From positions 1-42,874 of IMG/VR virus record IMGVR_UViG_3300030001_000003: a stretch of DNA of 42,874 nt. One strand, written 5' to 3'. How positions within the stretch are numbered: position 1 is the first letter of the stretch; each line of letters starts with the position of its first letter. Origin of the DNA: a virus. Below, piece by piece: positions 39,836-42,874 of the stretch. The translations under genes were made by a program, and so were the position numbers. The notes beneath the pieces were generated by a model that worked only from the letters and a program-made list of their open reading frames with translations, searched no databases and was not told the origin of the DNA.

Positions 39836-40684
39836 TTATTTCAGGTTAGCAATCTGCAATTCAATCTGTTCTTTTTCAGATTTCAATGTTTCAATGCGTT
39901 TAATCTGAAGAATACGTTTAGGACCTTCCGGCATGGGTTTCAATACACCATCTTTCGGTTTCTTTTCGTTCTGGTAGTTCAGTTTGTTTTCAGCCTTTGA
40001 AATTTTGATACGCCATCCGTCCGATTGCTTTTTCAGTCCGGGCAGATCGATAGCCAGGATAAAGGCAGTTTTTACAATTTTACCGGTTATTTCTTTTTCA
40101 ACTTCAACAGGTGGAGTGATTTTGGAAGGGTCAAAAGTTTCAGCGAATAATGTTGCTTCAGGAAGAGTTCCATCAGCCTTGTATGCTTCGTGTGCTTTCC
40201 ACAGGTCATCCATCCGGCGACTGCAGGCATCCATCACGAACATTAAACGTACACGTTCGGCTTTTACTTTTTTTGAATTGTCTTCACCCGTAGCCTTTAA
40301 AATTTGGTGCATGATACTACGACCTTTGTACAATGTGGAGAATTCAATCAGCAACGTTTTAATGATATCCGGATATTCTTCGTTCAGGATCTCTTTTTCA
40401 ATGTTACCAAGGAATTCGGTTTTTTCGGCTTCCGTTTTTTCAGGTTCAGCATCCTTGTGAATGTCCGATGCCGGGTTGGCATAATAACGCAGGTACAAAC
40501 GCAGTTCGTTTTCCAACTTTTTTGGAATATCCTGGCGTTTTTGGTTCGCTACAAAATTGGCACATACGTGAGGTTTATATCCGGTCTCTGCCAATATTTC
40601 AAGTCCGGCACTTAAATCCTTGCTTTTTGAATTTACCCAGGCTACAACTTTTTGTCGCACTTCGGGCGTGATGTTTACATCCAT
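39836..40684 (-). CDS. Coiled-coil hypothetical protein upstream of terminase
   Basis: 282 aa. The first half is helical (TPEVRQKVVAWVNSKSKDLS), the middle contains LFAETFDPSKITPPVEVEKE, and the C-terminal 60 aa is a charged coiled coil (RILQIKRIETLKSEKEQIEL). It is a single gene between terminators at 40755 and 39779, so it should have its own promoter in 40685-40754; no consensus late motif is seen there. A role in head assembly or packaging is inferred only from position. Confidence 0.6.
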   Translation of the reverse strand: MDVNITPEVRQKVVAWVNSKSKDLSAGLEILAETGYKPHVCANFVANQKRQDIPKKLENELRLYLRYYANPASDIHKDAEPEKTEAEKTEFLGNIEKEILNEEYPDIIKTLLIEFSTLYKGRSIMHQILKATGEDNSKKVKAERVRLMFVMDACSRRMDDLWKAHEAYKADGTLPEATLFAETFDPSKITPPVEVEKEITGKIVKTAFILAIDLPGLKKQSDGWRIKISKAENKLNYQNEKKPKDGVLKPMPEGPKRILQIKRIETLKSEKEQIELQIANLK

Positions 40685-40754
40685 ACATTTTTAAAATTAG
40701 GTGAATTTATAAAGTCATGCAAAGAACGTGCGGTTTTCCGTGCTAAAAAAGTAC

Positions 40755-40784
40755 AAAAAAAGTCCTGCATTATCTGCAGGACTT
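40755..40784 (-). terminator. Strong terminator after the 40819-41403 gene
   Basis: A 10-bp perfect stem (AAGTCCTGCA / TGCAGGACTT, arms 40775-40784 and 40760-40769) is followed by seven T on the minus strand. It ends the protease/capsid unit. Confidence 0.9.
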
Positions 40785-40795
40785 TCTTATCTTAT

Positions 40796-40821
40796 CCCCC
40801 TTTAGGGGTTATGGGTTCTTA
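40796..40821 (-). repeat. CCCCTAAAGGGG repeat element, copy 6
   Basis: Minus strand AAGAACCCATAACCCC followed by TAAAGGGGG. It starts at the stop codon of the 40819-41403 gene and lies just before the strong terminator. Confidence 0.85.
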
Positions 40822-41403
40822 GGGAACAATCACCAACATATCTTCCACATCACCTTCGTAAACGAATGCCTTTCGACGTTTGTATTTAAAGCTGATAGAT
40901 GTTTGGTTACGATCACCCGAAGTTGTTCCGGTCGTTGCACCATCACCACCGGTAACGAATGTACATCCACGGCGTTTGTCACCCATAAGGTACTGGTTTC
41001 CGTTTTCATCGGGAACGATAAAGAACATTTTACGTTCAATACCGGCATTCATAAATCCTAAAATCGTTTTGGTGATCTTAGCTTTAATCAGCGCCAGGGT
41101 ATATTCGAAATGTTCGCCATCAATTTCACCTACCGGTGCAATTTTCAGATTACCGGTTTCTTCAGTAAAATCCAACTTAAACGCACGGGTTCCGGTTTTC
41201 ATTACCAGGTCACCGGTTAAGGTAGCCGAAGCATCCATCGTGAGCGGAACGGTTACCTCACCGGCTACAACAGTTGCAGCGGGTTCGGCAGGCCATACGT
41301 CAACATCTTCCTGATATCCGTAGATCAACTGAGGTATAATCCCCGACATGTTACCACCATCAAGATTGTGGTCTATGTCTTGCAAAGAAATTTGTTTTTT
41401 CAT
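40819..41403 (-). CDS. Probable major tail tube or head-associated protein
   Basis: 194 aa, starting MKKQISLQDIDHNLDGGNMS. It is beta-rich with VPLTMDASATLTGDLVMKTG, a central helix (YTLALIKAKITKTILGFMNA), then a beta end (QTSISFKYKRRKAFVYEGDV). The fold pattern and the position right after the major capsid gene fit a tail tube or a second abundant virion protein. Sequence alone does not settle which. It is the last gene of the protease/capsid unit, followed by a repeat element and a strong terminator. Confidence 0.6.
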   Translation of the reverse strand: MKKQISLQDIDHNLDGGNMSGIIPQLIYGYQEDVDVWPAEPAATVVAGEVTVPLTMDASATLTGDLVMKTGTRAFKLDFTEETGNLKIAPVGEIDGEHFEYTLALIKAKITKTILGFMNAGIERKMFFIVPDENGNQYLMGDKRRGCTFVTGGDGATTGTTSGDRNQTSISFKYKRRKAFVYEGDVEDMLVIVP

Positions 41404-41432
41404 AACAATTTATTTTTTAAAGGATTATGCAA

Positions 41433-42374
41433 TTAAGCTCCTGCAGCAACGTTCGTCCAAACGAGTTCTTTAATTCCAAAGCCTAAGCCTTCGTACCAAT
41501 CGGTCATGATGTTTACACATCGTTTTGATTCTTCGATATTTACTTTCGAAGAGTTTTCACCCTTTTTGGTAATATGTAAGAAGTTCGATTTTGGAGTGAT
41601 CCAGATATCATCCGTTCCAATCATCGAAGGTAAACCAATAACAGCAGCAGGAGCAAAGTCCAGACGGTTATCGATCTTATTGGCACCATCAATGGTGTAG
41701 AATCCCAACGAACGTTTATCTTTCAAAAAGGCACGTGCCCATTTTGGAGACATAGCAACAACCATTTCCGTGTTTTGATACACTTCAGCGATTTGTTCGA
41801 AAGCAGCTTCGATCTGATCGTAAATAGTGGCAGCATCCAACGCAGTACCTGTCAACCGATTGATACCAACTTTTTCCAGAATGGATTTAAGTCCGTCCAT
41901 AGCAGTTCCGCTAACACCGGCAACACCGGCAGCAGGGGCAGCATATACACCTTTGTAATATTCATTCAATTCCATATCTTCAGCAATCTTGCCGTAAACG
42001 TGAGATTCAAGAATATAACGGATCAAAGGCCAATCCTTACGGGTCAAAGAATTCGAAGCAAGGAAACCAAGCCAGTTATCTTCAATGTCGTCAGGATACA
42101 CTTCCATATCAACTTTCATTTTGAACAGTTCGATAGGATTTGGAGTAAAAGTCACATCCCCTTTAGGAGTAAAGCTCTTTTGGAAACTTTGAACCAACGA
42201 AGTGATGGAGGATTTAGCCAATCGATAAACGGTATCATCCGTTTTAATCTCAGTAGCCAGTTTTGTGGTCTCACGACCGAATAACAACAGTCTTCTCAGG
42301 CGTTGTTCGTTCTGACCTCCGGCGATGTAATACGCTCCGTATTCAGATACAATGTCAGCTTTGTTAATTGCCAT
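41433..42374 (-). CDS. Major capsid protein (HK97-type, probable)
   Basis: 313 aa. It follows the protease-scaffold gene by 30 bp, the expected place. It has an N-terminal helical arm, the strand/helix pattern LFKMKVDMEVYPDDIEDNWLG, TEMVVAMSPKWARAFLKDKR (a common HK97-capsid stretch before the P-domain), and DIWITPKSNFLHITKKG near the end. These fit the HK97 fold of capsids processed by ClpP-like proteases. No decoration domain is visible. The next gene (194 aa) follows with a 29-bp spacer. Confidence 0.82.
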   Translation of the reverse strand: MAINKADIVSEYGAYYIAGGQNEQRLRRLLLFGRETTKLATEIKTDDTVYRLAKSSITSLVQSFQKSFTPKGDVTFTPNPIELFKMKVDMEVYPDDIEDNWLGFLASNSLTRKDWPLIRYILESHVYGKIAEDMELNEYYKGVYAAPAAGVAGVSGTAMDGLKSILEKVGINRLTGTALDAATIYDQIEAAFEQIAEVYQNTEMVVAMSPKWARAFLKDKRSLGFYTIDGANKIDNRLDFAPAAVIGLPSMIGTDDIWITPKSNFLHITKKGENSSKVNIEESKRCVNIMTDWYEGLGFGIKELVWTNVAAGA

Positions 42375-42404
42375 GGCAAATTTAAGTATTAAGGGTTAAG
42401 TAAA

Positions 42405-42874
42405 TTAAATCGATTTGTCAGCAGCCTGATTGTGAGGCAATGCGTTGATAGCATCCCAATCGGTTGTATCGGTAGGGGTATCGTTTTCACCTGATTTACC
42501 CTGAGGCTTTTCAGCAGTAACGGCAGGACGTGCAGCCAACTTTGCAGTAATAGCAGCAACTTTAGCTTCTACTGTTGTAGCAGCTTTTACAGTAACATCG
42601 ATAGCATCTATTTTGGTAGTTGCTTCAACAAGGGCAGTTTCGGCAGTTGCCTGAGCGGTAACGGCTGTTTCTTTTTCAGCGGTTAACGTGGCAATGGCTT
42701 CCGTTTTAGCTTTGAATTCGTTGTTGATCGAAGTCAGTTGTTCCAAAGTCATGGTAACTTTGTTCTCAGCCACTTCAACACCTTCAACAGCCAAAACCTG
42801 ATTCAAAAATGAAAAGTCTTTGTGCATTTTAATAGAGTTTTTAGGTGAAATAATATTGATAATTTTTTGAATTA
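42405..42874 (-). CDS. Protease-scaffold protein, C-terminal part (continues from base 770)
   Basis: This is the 3' part of the same gene as 1-770. The frame is open to the right edge; within the terminal repeat the codons match those near base 1-127. The stop is at 42405. Residues 231-370 of the joined protein start MHKDFSFLNQVLAVEGVEVA, then TLEQLTSINNEFKAKTEAIA and Ala/Thr/Glu-rich repeats (TAEKETAVTAQATAETALVE), with a polar end. This is typical of a phage scaffold with coiled coil, cut away by the protease. Treating it as a stand-alone 140-aa gene from the internal Met would be wrong or incomplete, though an internal start for a free scaffold is known in some phages. Confidence 0.85.
   Translation of the reverse strand, partial: IQKIINIISPKNSIKMHKDFSFLNQVLAVEGVEVAENKVTMTLEQLTSINNEFKAKTEAIATLTAEKETAVTAQATAETALVEATTKIDAIDVTVKAATTVEAKVAAITAKLAARPAVTAEKPQGKSGENDTPTDTTDWDAINALPHNQAADKSI
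42748..42874. repeat. Right copy of 127-bp terminal direct repeat
   Basis: Identical to bases 1-127; see the left copy. It lies within the protease-scaffold coding sequence, so joining the ends restores one gene. It marks the contig as circular. Confidence 0.95.

Noticed and set aside
42405-42827. Stand-alone 140-aa scaffold gene
   Set aside because: The frame is open upstream to the window end and joins the protease frame exactly across the terminal repeat; an internal start remains possible but secondary.
1-42874. Mu-like transposable phage (Hankyphage-type, similar size and also DGR-bearing)
   Set aside because: No MuA/MuB-like transposase genes are present; a tyrosine integrase with attP-like repeats is found instead.
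1-42874. tRNA or other structural RNA genes
   Set aside because: No cloverleaf or conserved TTCGA arm arrangement was recognised by eye; a tRNAscan/Infernal run would be needed to exclude them.

Overview
The window is one circular genome of a temperate, siphovirus-like bacteriophage of a Bacteroidota (Bacteroidales-type) host. The first 127 bases are repeated exactly as the last 127 bases. Both copies fall inside one reading frame that joins cleanly across the ends, so the unique circle is 42,747 bp. The host call rests on promoter-like boxes of the TAnnTTTG type, the style of the tyrosine integrase, recurrent CCCCTAAAGGGG elements, AT-rich spacers, and tail and reverse-transcriptase families typical of Bacteroidales phages. 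No tRNA, rRNA, CRISPR array, IS element or transposase was seen.

Layout. All genes read leftward except three near 14.7-16.9 kb. The lysogeny/integration segment (13.9-16.9 kb) holds an XRE-type repressor and a tyrosine integrase reading rightward, with a 23-bp direct repeat upstream of the integrase. Facing them leftward are a small early gene and a LuxR-HTH protein. The early region (13.6 down to 0.9 kb) follows: a cluster of micro-ORFs (single-pass membrane and zinc-ribbon proteins), a DNA-binding protein, a diversity-generating retroelement (DGR) with two tandem paralogous target genes, a 1319-aa primase-helicase fusion, an operon of SEC-C, ASCH and C5 cytosine methyltransferase genes, and an iteron-like repeat field at 1.93-2.24 kb.

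The late region, in transcription order, starts at a prohead ClpP-like protease fused to a scaffold-like tail (it crosses the window ends). It continues with major capsid, a possible tail-tube protein, a coiled-coil protein, terminase small and large subunits, a virion protein, portal, a lipoprotein, a set of small genes, head-tail connector and tail genes, tail fibre, beta-helix protein, lysis cassette (holin, exported endolysin, candidate one-piece spanin), tape measure and a tail-tip protein. Lysis genes therefore sit inside the tail module, and capsid genes precede terminase.

Two signals stand out. (1) A bipartite motif TGTCCTTTT, exactly 19 nt, then TAAATTTG or a close variant occurs six times, each 17-45 nt upstream of a late gene start. 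It divides most of the late region into transcription units, several ended by strong hairpin terminators; it looks like a phage late promoter. (2) The DGR mutagenises two small proteins encoded in the early region rather than a tail gene. In the second target all 17 differences from the template fall on template adenines. The template is in frame with the reverse transcriptase, and no Avd accessory gene is visible.

Other notable points: six same-orientation copies of an approximately 27-bp CCCCTAAAGGGG element, two of them in frame just after signal peptides; a sharp codon-usage break inside the large terminase at its nuclease domain; and a gene flanked by inverted clusters of a 13-bp repeat.
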